Source: Verrucomicrobiota bacterium (GTDB lineage: Bacteria; Verrucomicrobiota; Kiritimatiellia; UBA8416; JABMPJ01). Taken from it: a stretch of DNA of 64,000 nt. The position numbers were made by a program, and so were the translations under genes. Every line of letters begins with the position of its first letter. The stretch's first letter is position 1. Shown in pieces: positions 1 through 7,747 of this stretch. The stretch is from positions 31,785 through 95,784 of the forward strand of contig JABGQM010000008.1 in assembly GCA_018648805.1 (NCBI GenBank), in the 5' to 3' direction. Below the pieces are notes generated by a model. It worked only from the letters and a program-made list of their open reading frames with translations, searched no databases and was not told where the DNA came from.

Positions 1-117
1 GTTGGCATCGACGTACGCCTCCATGATCTCGGCCAACTGGTTGGTCACCTCCTCGATGAGTGCCGCACGGTCGTCATCAGCCGACGACATGACTCTGACT
101 ATCTCCATCCACTTCAT
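1..117 (-). CDS. Hypothetical protein, N-terminal 39 residues only (runs off the left edge)
   Basis: The minus-strand reading frame opens with ATG at 117, preceded by a strong ribosome site (AAGGAG, about 10 nt upstream), and continues without a stop to the window edge. The visible residues begin MKWMEIVRVMSS and then form a charged, probably helical stretch. I do not recognise the family. The gene is divergent from the sigma-54 activator at 303 and has a sigma-54 promoter 40-60 bp upstream, with a predicted transcript start near 151 and a 34-nt leader. It is therefore a likely direct target of that activator. Reality of the gene is well supported; function is open. Confidence 0.6.
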   Translation of the reverse strand, partial: MKWMEIVRVMSSADDDRAALIEEVTNQLAEIMEAYVDAN

Positions 118-158
118 TTTGTCCTGCTCCTTCCATTTTCTGATCCTGCGCCATTCAC

Positions 159-179
159 TATCGCACGCGGCGTGCCAAG
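159..179 (-). promoter_or_regulatory. Sigma-54 (RpoN) promoter for the left-edge gene
   Basis: Read on the minus strand the site is CTTGGCACG-N5-TGCGATA. It has the GG and GC dinucleotides at the spacing of the sigma-54 consensus TGGCACG-N4-TTGCW. With GC placed at -13/-12 the start would be near 151, leaving a 34-nt leader that contains the ribosome site of the gene starting at 117. The same 16 fixed bases recur at 4786-4806. Adjacent to a sigma-54 activator gene. Confidence 0.75.
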
Positions 180-229
180 TCAGATCACCCCCAAGAATCA
201 CCTGTTTCGACTTGTCTTAAACATCCGGA

Positions 230-243
230 CGCAATATATTGCG
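230..243. promoter_or_regulatory. 14-bp perfect palindrome, candidate activator site
   Basis: CGCAATATATTGCG is a perfect palindrome about 80-90 bp upstream of the predicted sigma-54 start at 151 and 60 bp upstream of the activator ATG at 303. That is the usual distance for an upstream activating sequence bound by a bacterial enhancer-binding protein, so it could serve the divergent target gene and autoregulation. Binding is inferred from position and symmetry only. Confidence 0.4.
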
Positions 244-302
244 CTCTATGGCTCAAGATATTGATGTCGCCGTCATATATTACGTCACAGGGAGAACACA
301 CC

Positions 303-1862
303 ATGAAGGTCGATCGGGCTGGTTTTTTTCGCGAGGTAACGCTCCGGATCTGCGGAAGTCTGGATGTAGAGGAGGCACTGACCGATACCTTCACCTATGT
401 GGAGGGTTATATCCCCATAGACAGCATCGGGCTGATGTATGCGGACGACAAAGAGCGATGTATGTTCCCGGTTGCCATGGTGGCGCGCGAAGGCTTCACA
501 TCGTTCTGGGGCGATTCCCGGGAACCGATCGCTCTGGATAATGCATTTCGGGAAGCGCTCCGCGAGAAACAAACCCAGCACAAAGCCGTAACCATTCATA
601 ACTGCCCCGAGGATCTCCCTCCCTCTGCTCTGGGCTGCTTTCCACACCTCAAGAGCTGCTCCACAATAGGTCTCTCTCTCAGAATCCGGGGGCATGTGGT
701 GGGAGGGCTTGTGCTTTCGGCCGAGGGCATGGACCGCTACACCGCTGAACACGCGGCCCTTGTGGAGAGCATAAAGGAGCCCGTGGCCCTGGCCATGAGC
801 AACGCCCGTCGCTACATGGAGCTTAGGGATGTACGCGACCAGCTTGCGGACGACAACCGCGCGCTGTCTGCCGACATCAAGCGGATGTCGGGTGCAGAGG
901 TGATTGGGGCAGATTTTGGACTGCGCGAGGTCATGGCGATGGTGCGACGCGTCGCCGGATCGAACAGCCCGGCCCTATTGCTCGGAGAAACAGGTACCGG
1001 CAAGGAGGTCATTGCCAACGCCATTCACATGGCCTCACCGCGACATAAGGGCCCCATGATCCGTATGCAGTGCGGGGCGATTCCGGAAGCCCTGCTCGAC
1101 AGCGAGCTCTTTGGCCATGAGCGGGGCGCGTTCACAGGGGCTTCCGAGCGTAAACGCGGACGTTTCGAGCGCGCCGACGGGGGGACGCTTTTCCTCGACG
1201 AAATCGGGGAACTAAGCCCTGATGCCCAGGTGAAGTTGCTGCGCGTCCTTCAGGAAAATCAGTTTGAACGCGTGGGAGGCACACAGACGATCCACGTGGA
1301 TACACGCGTCATCGCGGCCACGCACCGCGACCTGGAGAAGATGGTCCGTGATGGACGGTTCCGCGAAGACCTGTGGTACCGGCTCAACGTGCTGCCCATC
1401 CGTATTCCGCCGCTACGCTTGCGCCGTGACGACATTCCGCCGCTACTGCAACACTTCGTAGAGCGCAAAGCACACGAGATGAACCTCGAAACGATACCGC
1501 GCGCTGACGAAGAAACACTCAGACGACTCAAGAACTATGACTGGCCCGGCAATGTGCGCGAGCTACAGAACATCGTCGAACGCGCCTTGATCCTCTCGCG
1601 CGGCGAGCGGCTCTCTATCCCGATGCTCAGCTCTCCCCACCTCGGCTCTGAACAGCAAACCGTCACCACCCCTTCAGCAACACTACCGACAATGGACGAG
1701 GCCATCGCCAACCACATCCGCCTGGCACTGGAACATACCAAGGGGCAGATCGCAGGCCCCGGCGGTGCCGCCGAAAACCTTCAGATGAATCCCAGCACGC
1801 TGCGCTTCAGAATGCAGAAGCTGGGCGTTCAACTATCGGATCCACGCCGTGATCTGGCGTGA
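303..1862 (+). CDS. Sigma-54-dependent transcriptional activator (GAF-AAA+-Fis HTH; FhlA/NorR/NifA type)
   Basis: Enhancer-binding protein of 519 aa. The N-terminal ~175 residues look like a GAF sensor domain, followed by an AAA+ domain with Walker A GETGTGKE (228-235), the sigma-54 contact loop GAFTGA (275-280), and Walker [12 protein letters not shown]. The C-terminus holds a Fis-type helix-turn-helix (about 485-510, [20 protein letters not shown]). I chose ATG 303 over the in-frame 261 because the GAF domain starts there and a purine-rich site precedes it. It is flanked by a divergent gene with a sigma-54 promoter, and a matching promoter drives the operon at 4816. It is thus the obvious candidate regulator of both. 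The GAF ligand is unknown; NifA-like and NorR-like readings both remain possible. Confidence 0.9.
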   Translation: MKVDRAGFFREVTLRICGSLDVEEALTDTFTYVEGYIPIDSIGLMYADDKERCMFPVAMVAREGFTSFWGDSREPIALDNAFREALREKQTQHKAVTIHNCPEDLPPSALGCFPHLKSCSTIGLSLRIRGHVVGGLVLSAEGMDRYTAEHAALVESIKEPVALAMSNARRYMELRDVRDQLADDNRALSADIKRMSGAEVIGADFGLREVMAMVRRVAGSNSPALLLGETGTGKEVIANAIHMASPRHKGPMIRMQCGAIPEALLDSELFGHERGAFTGASERKRGRFERADGGTLFLDEIGELSPDAQVKLLRVLQENQFERVGGTQTIHVDTRVIAATHRDLEKMVRDGRFREDLWYRLNVLPIRIPPLRLRRDDIPPLLQHFVERKAHEMNLETIPRADEETLRRLKNYDWPGNVRELQNIVERALILSRGERLSIPMLSSPHLGSEQQTVTTPSATLPTMDEAIANHIRLALEHTKGQIAGPGGAAENLQMNPSTLRFRMQKLGVQLSDPRRDLA

Positions 1863-1904
1863 CAGACACGCGTACGGTTGATACACCGCCATCAGAAATG
1901 CCGC

Positions 1905-2684
1905 CTAGCGACAGATGTGCGCAATGCCCGGAAGCACAAGTGAGGGACGGTAGGCAAACTGCTCAATGGTTTGGTCGGTCGTCACACCGGTAAGAACAAG
2001 GACCGTGTCCATACCGGCTTCAATGCCGGCCACGATGTCGGTATCCATGCGGTCCCCGATGATGACGGTGTCCTCGCGGCGGCACCCCACCTTCTGCAGT
2101 GCCGCCCGCATCATGACCGGATTGGGTTTGCCGATATAGTACGCTTTGGCGCCTGTCGCCATCTCGATCGGGGCCATGAGGGCGCCCGTGGCCGGAACAA
2201 TCCCACCTTCAACCGGACCGGTGGTGTCCGGATTGGTCCCAATCAGGCGAGCGCCTTGATTGACCAAGGTAACCGCGTGGCAGATTCGATCATAGGTGTA
2301 GGCCGAGGTCTCACCCACGACCACGTAATCGGGATCCGAGTCGTTCATGGTGAATCCGGCGTCGTAGAGCGCATTGGCCAGCGCGGGCTCACCAATCACG
2401 TAGGCGCTGCCGGACAAACACTGGCTCCGCAGAAACGCGGCGGTCGCCATGGCACTGGTATAGAAATGTTCTTCGCCCACCTCCACCCCAAGCCGGGCCA
2501 ACTTCTGGCTCAACTCACGCGGAGAGCGCTGACTGCTGTTCGTCAGAAACAGGTATCTTTTCTCGCTGTGCACCAACCACTCGATGAAAGCTTCAGAGCC
2601 GGGGATGAGCCGGTCGCCATGATAGATGACACCATCCATGTCCGAGATGACGCCCTGCTTGTTTCTGAGTTCACGAATATCCAC
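1905..2684 (-). CDS. HAD superfamily hydrolase, subfamily IIA (NagD-like phosphatase)
   Basis: Cytosolic phosphatase-like protein of about 259 aa. HAD motif I is DMDGVIYHGD near the N-terminus, motif II is LFLTNSS, and the C-terminal motifs are GKPNPVMM and IIGDRMDTDIVAG. The C2 cap of the NagD/AraL/PGP group lies between them. Substrates in this group range from nucleotide monophosphates to sugar phosphates and 2-phosphoglycolate, so none is assigned. I placed the start at GTG 2684 because AGGAGG sits 6 nt upstream of it, whereas the longer ATG at 2705 has no ribosome site. It is convergent with the sigma-54 activator and lies downstream of the antiporter on the same strand. Confidence 0.85.
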   Translation of the reverse strand: MDIRELRNKQGVISDMDGVIYHGDRLIPGSEAFIEWLVHSEKRYLFLTNSSQRSPRELSQKLARLGVEVGEEHFYTSAMATAAFLRSQCLSGSAYVIGEPALANALYDAGFTMNDSDPDYVVVGETSAYTYDRICHAVTLVNQGARLIGTNPDTTGPVEGGIVPATGALMAPIEMATGAKAYYIGKPNPVMMRAALQKVGCRREDTVIIGDRMDTDIVAGIEAGMDTVLVLTGVTTDQTIEQFAYRPSLVLPGIAHICR

Positions 2685-2818
2685 TACACCCCTCCTGATC
2701 ACCATCTATAGTGACAGAACAGCCGCCTCAACACGACTCAGATTCTTTCAGTCGTCGCCACAATGTGGTTGAGCGCATACCGCCAGGGCGGCGAGGTCTA
2801 CGGCATGAATCCAACACC

Positions 2819-4504
2819 TTAGACCAACAGCCCTGTATCGGCGACCTTTCGCCGGCGCCAGACCTCCTGCGTCACCTTGCGCATGACGGCTTGGCGTTCG
2901 ATGAGCCCTATGTAGGTGGCAGGATCACCGGCTGAGACAACGGGCAGGCATTCCAAACCGGTCTCCTGCATGTGCTGGAGCGCATCCGGCAGGGAGGTGC
3001 CGGCCTGCAGTTGATCGGGGGCCGGCCGCATCAGATCAAAGGCCATCATCCAGTCGTTCATGCTGGGCTCGGCCAGGCACTGCTTCAGCTCTTCCATCGT
3101 GACAATCCCGACAACACGCTGCTTATCGTCCGTGACGCAGAACGACATCGCTTTGCTGTCGGGAATCCTGCAGAAGAGATCGGCCACGCGCGTGTGAGCG
3201 GGAAAGGCCGGAGCACTCGCGTCCATCACGTCGCCAATGATGTACGACTGAAGCAGATCCTCCTCGGTCACGTTCAACCCGCACTCGCCGGCACGGGTGA
3301 CGGCCAGCTTGACCGCCGGCGGACCCACGATCTGAACCAGGAAAGTCGTTGCCGTCACGATCATGATGATCGCGTTGCCAAGCGAGACACCCCCTACCGT
3401 GATATCGGCAAAGCGCATGCTGGCCAGGATGGCCAAACCGATCGCCACACCCGCCTGGCTGAAGAGACAGAGCCCGAGGTATTTACGGACGGCCACCGTT
3501 GCCCCCGCCCAGCGCGCCCCCAGGTTGGCCCCCATAATCTTGCCAATGGTCCGACCTACTACATAGATCACAGCGATGCCCCACATCCACCCCGACATGC
3601 CGGTGAAGGAGAGACGCGCACCCACAAAGACAAAGAAGAGCGTGTAGATGGGCGGCGAAAACTTCTCGATAATTCCAAACGTGTCGCGGCTGCGGTGCGG
3701 CGCCAGGTTGATCAGCATCATCCCCAATGCCATGGCGGCCAGGATCACATCCACCTCAAGCCAGCGGGAGAGGCCGATCACAATGGAGAGCACGCCGATA
3801 ATCGACGTCAGGTTCTTGCCCTTGTCGTGCGTCTTGTGGACCAGGCGGTTCAGCACGAGGCCGGCCAGCCCGCCAAGGATGACAGCGCCCCCCAGCTCGT
3901 AGACCACATGACCGAGACTGCCAAGAATTGAACTATCGCCCATGCCTATCAGGAAGGTGGTGATACTCGCGGCCAGACTGTAGAGCAGTAGCGCCAGGGC
4001 ATCATCCAACGCCACGATAGCCAGAACCGTCGTGGTCAGCATCCCGCGCGTCTTATACTCCCACAGCACGTCCACGGTAGCTGCGGGCGCCGTCGCGGCC
4101 GAGATGGCACCGAGCATGAGCCCGAATGACAGCGCCAGTGAGAGGTTTCGCGTGAATAGATAAAGCGCCGCCCCGACCAGAGGCGCCACCACAAAGAAAG
4201 CGCCCAGGCTCTCCCCCGCAAGGATTCGCACGAGCTGGCGGCCGTGGCGCTTGAAAACGTTGCGATGAAGCTCACCGCCGATCAGAAAACCGATAATTCC
4301 CAGGGCGAAGAAGTTGAAGGGCAGCAACCCCAGGATCTCGCTATCCCCGATGAAACGGAACCCCGACTTCCCGAGGATGGCGCCAATCACGATGTATCCC
4401 ACCACCTGTGGAATACGGAGCCGCTGAAAAAGCCGGCCCCCCAACGATCCCGCCACAATCGCAAACCCAATCAGAAGCAGTATAGGAATATGTGAGCCGT
4501 CCAT
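2819..4504 (-). CDS. CPA2-type Na+(K+)/H+ antiporter with C-terminal CBS domains (Kef/NhaP-like)
   Basis: Inner-membrane monovalent cation/proton antiporter of 561 aa. The first ~385 residues are about twelve hydrophobic helices of the Na_H_Exchanger fold. They include GYIVIGAILG, the segment around AATAPAATVDV and the acidic pair VALDDALALL typical of the ion-binding core. The C-terminal ~130 residues resemble a CBS pair (VTDDKQRVVGIVTMEEL and CLPVVSAGDPATYIGLIER) rather than the RCK domain of KefB/C. CBS pairs usually bind adenine nucleotides and gate transport. ATG 4504 has a GGGAGAG ribosome site. It is transcribed away from the sigma-54 operon. Ion specificity cannot be read from sequence. 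Confidence 0.85.
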   Translation of the reverse strand: MDGSHIPILLLIGFAIVAGSLGGRLFQRLRIPQVVGYIVIGAILGKSGFRFIGDSEILGLLPFNFFALGIIGFLIGGELHRNVFKRHGRQLVRILAGESLGAFFVVAPLVGAALYLFTRNLSLALSFGLMLGAISAATAPAATVDVLWEYKTRGMLTTTVLAIVALDDALALLLYSLAASITTFLIGMGDSSILGSLGHVVYELGGAVILGGLAGLVLNRLVHKTHDKGKNLTSIIGVLSIVIGLSRWLEVDVILAAMALGMMLINLAPHRSRDTFGIIEKFSPPIYTLFFVFVGARLSFTGMSGWMWGIAVIYVVGRTIGKIMGANLGARWAGATVAVRKYLGLCLFSQAGVAIGLAILASMRFADITVGGVSLGNAIIMIVTATTFLVQIVGPPAVKLAVTRAGECGLNVTEEDLLQSYIIGDVMDASAPAFPAHTRVADLFCRIPDSKAMSFCVTDDKQRVVGIVTMEELKQCLAEPSMNDWMMAFDLMRPAPDQLQAGTSLPDALQHMQETGLECLPVVSAGDPATYIGLIERQAVMRKVTQEVWRRRKVADTGLLV

Positions 4505-4723
4505 TCTTCTCTCCCAATGCTCGTTTCAAGCGAACGATACTTTCTGTTTGTCTATTATTGTCCTGTTCTGTCCGGTATAGTCCACTTGCTTACACAGTGC
4601 AACAAAAGAAACAGGGGTATTTGATTCCGCGGCCAGGCAGTTTCTGAAGTGAGACTCTTCTACGCATCACCCAAAACCCATAGGGTTGCATTTTAGCTAC
4701 CATCCAGAACACGAAACCGACGT
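4505..4723. other. Intergenic leader region between the divergent antiporter and NifX operon
   Basis: AT-rich spacer with no supported gene. It carries the ribosome site of the antiporter next to 4504 and must contain its promoter. I see no strong sigma-70 hexamer pair that I can place with confidence. The sigma-54 control elements of the right-hand operon begin at 4724. Confidence 0.5.
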
Positions 4724-4767
4724 ACATATCTATTGTTATATGTTTATAGACAAGGTGTTACATATAA
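4724..4767. promoter_or_regulatory. Triple ACATAT/ATATGT half-site cluster, candidate enhancer for the sigma-54 promoter
   Basis: Three alternating half-sites occur: ACATAT at 4724-4729, ATATGT at 4738-4743 and ACATAT at 4760-4765. The last two extend to perfect 8-bp arms, TTATATGT (4736-4743) and ACATATAA (4760-4767), separated by 16 bp. They sit 47-90 bp upstream of the predicted start at 4814, the classic enhancer position for an AAA+ activator. Binding by the protein encoded at 303-1862 is inferred. Confidence 0.45.
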
Positions 4768-4785
4768 TCGCGTATTGTCTTATTG

Positions 4786-4806
4786 CTTGGCACGTGACAT
4801 GCGATA
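4786..4806 (+). promoter_or_regulatory. Sigma-54 (RpoN) promoter of the NifX/MinD operon
   Basis: The site is CTTGGCACG-N5-TGCGATA, matching the promoter at 159-179 at every base outside the 5-bp spacer. With GC at 4801-4802 as -13/-12 the transcript would begin about 4814, only two bases before the ATG at 4816. The message would then be effectively leaderless. There is no Shine-Dalgarno sequence before that ATG, which fits. Confidence 0.75.
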
Positions 4807-4815
4807 CAGATAGGC

Positions 4816-5217
4816 ATGAAGACCACAGTGGCGATATCAGCATGGAAGGACCACGTCTCCACGACGTGTGATTTCGCGGAGCGACTGGTTGTCGTAGAGC
4901 TCGACCAGGGACGTGAACTGTCCCGCCAAGAGATCGTGCTGAGTGAGGAGCCGGCCACGAAGCGGGCCAAACGAATCCACGAACTCGGTATCAGCGTGCT
5001 GCTCTGTGGCTCCATCTCAAAACCACTGGCAGAGTCCGTCACAAACAGAGGGGTCCAGCTGATTCCTTATGTGTCAGGCCTCGTGGACGAGGTGCTGGGC
5101 GCCTACCTGTGCGGCCAGCTTACACGGCCACGCTTTCTGCAACCGGGCTGCAGGTCCGGCGCGCGAAGGCGGTGGCGACATAACATGCGCCGTATAGCGC
5201 AGCAACAAGGAGGGTAG
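4816..5217 (+). CDS. NifX/NifB-type dinitrogenase iron-molybdenum cofactor family protein 1
   Basis: Small protein of 133 aa with the fold of PF02579, which in NifX, NafY and the NifB C-terminus holds Fe-S/FeMo cofactor precursors. The order is MKTTVAISAWKDHVSTTCDF, then ERLVVVEL, then the conserved LLCGSISKPLAES loop and a tail containing PRFLQPGC. The extreme C-terminus is Arg-rich. No nif structural genes are present, so nitrogen fixation is not implied. It is the first gene of the sigma-54 operon. ATG 4816 has no ribosome site, but family homology begins exactly there. Its stop overlaps the AGGAGG of the next gene. Partner and cargo are unknown. Confidence 0.8.
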   Translation: MKTTVAISAWKDHVSTTCDFAERLVVVELDQGRELSRQEIVLSEEPATKRAKRIHELGISVLLCGSISKPLAESVTNRGVQLIPYVSGLVDEVLGAYLCGQLTRPRFLQPGCRSGARRRWRHNMRRIAQQQGG

Positions 5218-5221
5218 AAAA

Positions 5222-5482
5222 ATGCCAAGAGGAGACAAAACAGGCCCGATGGGTCAAGGCCCCATGACCGGCGGCGGGTTCGGATCCTGCGCGCAGGAGG
5301 GTGGACAGCTGCCGGCCGGCAATCGCCCGCGACTGGGTCGCGGTCGGGGACGCGGTGGACGCGGACGCGGTGGACGCGGACGCGGTAGAGGATTCCTCCT
5401 TCGCCAAGGCTTCGGAGGACAAGCAGGACGCGGAATGGGACTTGGGCGCGGTCAAGGCGGTGCCACTGCAGGAACCCCATGA
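5222..5482 (+). CDS. DUF5320-type Gly/Arg-rich small protein
   Basis: Protein of 86 aa opening MPRGDKTGPMGQGPMTG, the signature of the DUF5320 family often found beside NifX-like and MinD-ferredoxin genes in anaerobes. The middle is a low-complexity RGRGRGGRG run encoded by a tandem GGACGCGG-type DNA repeat. The segment FLLRQGFGGQAGR is encoded by a palindromic repeat element (5393-5424) lying in frame. There is an excellent ribosome site (AGGAGG 8 nt upstream). It overlaps the next start by 4 bp (ATGA). Biochemical function is unknown. The repeat insertion suggests that the C-terminal half tolerates change. Confidence 0.7.
   Translation: MPRGDKTGPMGQGPMTGGGFGSCAQEGGQLPAGNRPRLGRGRGRGGRGRGGRGRGRGFLLRQGFGGQAGRGMGLGRGQGGATAGTP
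5393..5424 (+). repeat. Palindromic dispersed element, copy 1 (inside a coding sequence)
   Basis: A 32-bp element with arms CCTCC (5395-5399) and GGAGG (5414-5418) around TTCGCCAAGGCTTC. It matches copy 2 at 35707-35738 (minus strand) at 29 of 32 positions. Two of the three differences are a compensatory T-A to G-C change in the stem. It lies in frame within the DUF5320 gene. Confidence 0.7.
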
Positions 5483-7335
5483 TCATCACCGTGGCAAGTG
5501 GCAAAGGCGGAACCGGCAAAACCACGTTCGCCGTGAACCTGGCGTACGCGCTGACGGATTGCGGCGAACGGATCCGCCTACTCGACTGTGACGTCGAGGA
5601 ACCGAACGACCACCTCTTCGTCAAACCGGATTTCCGAACCGAGGACGAGGTGACTGTTGCAAAACCGGTCTGGGACGAGACCCGCTGCACCGGCTGCGGC
5701 CAATGCGCCGAGGCATGCAACTACAACGCCATCGCTGTAGTGAAAGGAAAAGTCCTGCTCTTTAGCGAACTGTGTCACTCCTGCGGCGCGTGCTCCTTTG
5801 TCTGTCCCGAAGCCGCCCTGGAAGAGCAACCCGTCTCGATCGGAAAGGTACACTACACGGACGAAGGGGCGCCCTTCTTCTTTGCGCATGGACTGCTCAA
5901 TATCGGGGATACGCTGGCCCCAAAAGTGGTCCAGGCGGTAAAGACCCACATCCAACCCGATGCCATCAACATCATTGACGCCTCACCGGGAACGGCCTGT
6001 CCGGTCGTGAAAGCACTCGAAGGCACGGATGTAGCCGTGCTGGTTACAGAACCGACGCCGTTCGGACTACACGATCTCAAGCTGGCAACGGCCATGACCC
6101 TGAAGATGAGGCTGCCCACAGGCATCGTGGTCAACCGTTCGGATGGTGACGATCGTATCATCGCGGAGTGGGCCGCAACCGTCGGCGTTCCCATTGTTGG
6201 ACGCATCCCGTTCGAACGCAAGTATGCCGAGGCCTATGCTGCCGGCCATGTCCTGATCGAATGGCACCATGAATTGAAGCAGAACCTGCTGGGGATTTAC
6301 GAACAGCTTTGTGCGTTGAAGGACAGCGCTGTCCCGGCGCCGCCGGACGAAGAGACGCTCGATCCGGAATCGATGGATAGCACAGACAAGCCAAACGCCA
6401 ACATCGATACCGCCGACACGCGACACGCCGTCGACAGCCGGGAGATCACCATCATCAGCGGCAAGGGCGGCACCGGCAAGACGACCGTGACAGCATCATT
6501 CGCCGCCCTGGCACAGCACCAGGTGCTGGCCGACAACGATGTAGATGCGGCCGACCTGCACCTCCTGCTCACACCCCAAGTCGTTGAATCGCACCCCTTT
6601 GCCGGTGGTGCCAGAGCCATCATTGATCCCGACAAATGCATCGGCTGCGGTAAGTGTTCCGAGGCCTGTCATTTCGACGCCATGCTGTTCGACGGCCCGG
6701 CCAATGACATCGTGGGCAAAACGTGGCGCATCGATCCGCTGGCCTGCGAAGGCTGCGGACTCTGCGCACGCGTCTGTCCAGTCGACGCCATTCACAACGA
6801 GGAGGTCGTGACCGGCACATGGTATATCTCCCGGACAGACTATGGACCGATGGTGCATGCCCGCCTGGGCATCGCAGAAGAGAACTCAGGGCGACTGGTC
6901 ACACAGGTACGCCAACGGGCATCCGAGCTGGCCTCCGAACAGAATGCCGAACGGATCCTGGGTGATGGCCCTCCCGGGACAGGCTGCCCTGTCATTGCAT
7001 CGATATCGGGAGCGGACCTGGTGCTGATTGTCACCGAACCCACCGTATCGGGCGCACACGATCTGAAACGGGTCCTGGAGCTTTCCACACACTTCGGCCT
7101 ACCGGCACTGGTGATCCTTAACAAGGCAGACCTGAACGCAGAGCAGGCGGAGCGTATTGACGCCATGGCCAGGGAGCACAACTCCCGCGTGATTGCCTGC
7201 ATCCCGTTTGACCGGGCGGTCAATGATGCGCTCATGAACGGCCAAACCGTCGTCGGCTACGGCGAAAGCGAAGCCGCCTCAGCCATCAACCAGGCATGGG
7301 AAGCGGTGCAGTCGGCTATTGCGGATATGACATGA
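5479..7335 (+). CDS. Tandem-fused MinD-superfamily P-loop ATPase with inserted ferredoxin domains
   Basis: Cytosolic ATPase of 618 aa made of two copies of the COG1149-type protein, which usually comes as two adjacent genes. Copy 1 has the deviant Walker A SGKGGTGKTT at 7-16 and two 4Fe-4S motifs (Cys 70/73/76/80 and 99/102/105/109). Copy 2 begins near residue 320 with SGKGGTGKTT again and has Cys 387/390/393/397 and 423/426/429/433. Each half keeps the later PPGTGCPV or SPGTACPV loop and a TEPT motif. A linker of about 30 polar residues joins them. Relatives include NifH, CooC and NBP35-like maturases, so ATP-driven Fe-S or metallocluster transfer is a reasonable inference. The start overlaps the preceding stop. 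Confidence 0.9.
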   Translation: MIITVASGKGGTGKTTFAVNLAYALTDCGERIRLLDCDVEEPNDHLFVKPDFRTEDEVTVAKPVWDETRCTGCGQCAEACNYNAIAVVKGKVLLFSELCHSCGACSFVCPEAALEEQPVSIGKVHYTDEGAPFFFAHGLLNIGDTLAPKVVQAVKTHIQPDAINIIDASPGTACPVVKALEGTDVAVLVTEPTPFGLHDLKLATAMTLKMRLPTGIVVNRSDGDDRIIAEWAATVGVPIVGRIPFERKYAEAYAAGHVLIEWHHELKQNLLGIYEQLCALKDSAVPAPPDEETLDPESMDSTDKPNANIDTADTRHAVDSREITIISGKGGTGKTTVTASFAALAQHQVLADNDVDAADLHLLLTPQVVESHPFAGGARAIIDPDKCIGCGKCSEACHFDAMLFDGPANDIVGKTWRIDPLACEGCGLCARVCPVDAIHNEEVVTGTWYISRTDYGPMVHARLGIAEENSGRLVTQVRQRASELASEQNAERILGDGPPGTGCPVIASISGADLVLIVTEPTVSGAHDLKRVLELSTHFGLPALVILNKADLNAEQAERIDAMAREHNSRVIACIPFDRAVNDALMNGQTVVGYGESEAASAINQAWEAVQSAIADMT

Positions 7336-7378
7336 CAAAGACAACTGGAATAGAGAAGAAGGAAGGGAGCGCTGTAGA

Positions 7379-7747
7379 ATGAGAGTAGCTGTAACATCAA
7401 AAGGAACCGGACTGGACGCCCAGGTGGATCCACGTTTTGGCCGCTGTGCCAATTTCGTGATCGTTGAAACCGACGACATGACGTGCGCAACCGTTGCCAA
7501 CGACAACATGTCGGCGGGGGGTGGCGCCGGCATCCAGTCGGCCCAGCTGGTGGCCGACAAGGATGCCAAAGTCGTCCTGACGGGCAACTGCGGGCCGAAT
7601 GCATTCCGGACACTGGAAGCAGCCGGCATCACGGTTGTCACAGACGTCTCAGGAACCGTCTGTGAAGCCGTCGAGGCGTACAAGGCCGGCAGCCTATCCG
7701 CAACGGACGGTCCCACGGTAAGCAGCCATACCGGAGCATCAGCCTAG
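7379..7747 (+). CDS. NifX/NifB-type cofactor-binding family protein 2
   Basis: Protein of 122 aa with the PF02579 fold. The order is MRVAVTSKGTGLDAQVDPRFGRCANFVIVE, then the GGGAGIQSAQLVADKDAKVVLTGNCGPNAF core and a short polar tail. The DPRFGR motif and TGNCGPNA loop are typical of the stand-alone subgroup encoded next to MinD-ferredoxin ATPases in archaea and anaerobic bacteria. There is a ribosome site AAGGGAG about 11 nt before the ATG. It lies 43 bp after the ATPase, and the next gene begins at the base after its stop. It probably binds the cluster or metal delivered by the ATPase (inference). Confidence 0.85.
   Translation: MRVAVTSKGTGLDAQVDPRFGRCANFVIVETDDMTCATVANDNMSAGGGAGIQSAQLVADKDAKVVLTGNCGPNAFRTLEAAGITVVTDVSGTVCEAVEAYKAGSLSATDGPTVSSHTGASA

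Noticed and set aside
1..220. Plus-strand ORF at the left edge
   Set aside because: It is antisense to the well-supported minus-strand gene that has a ribosome site and a sigma-54 promoter.
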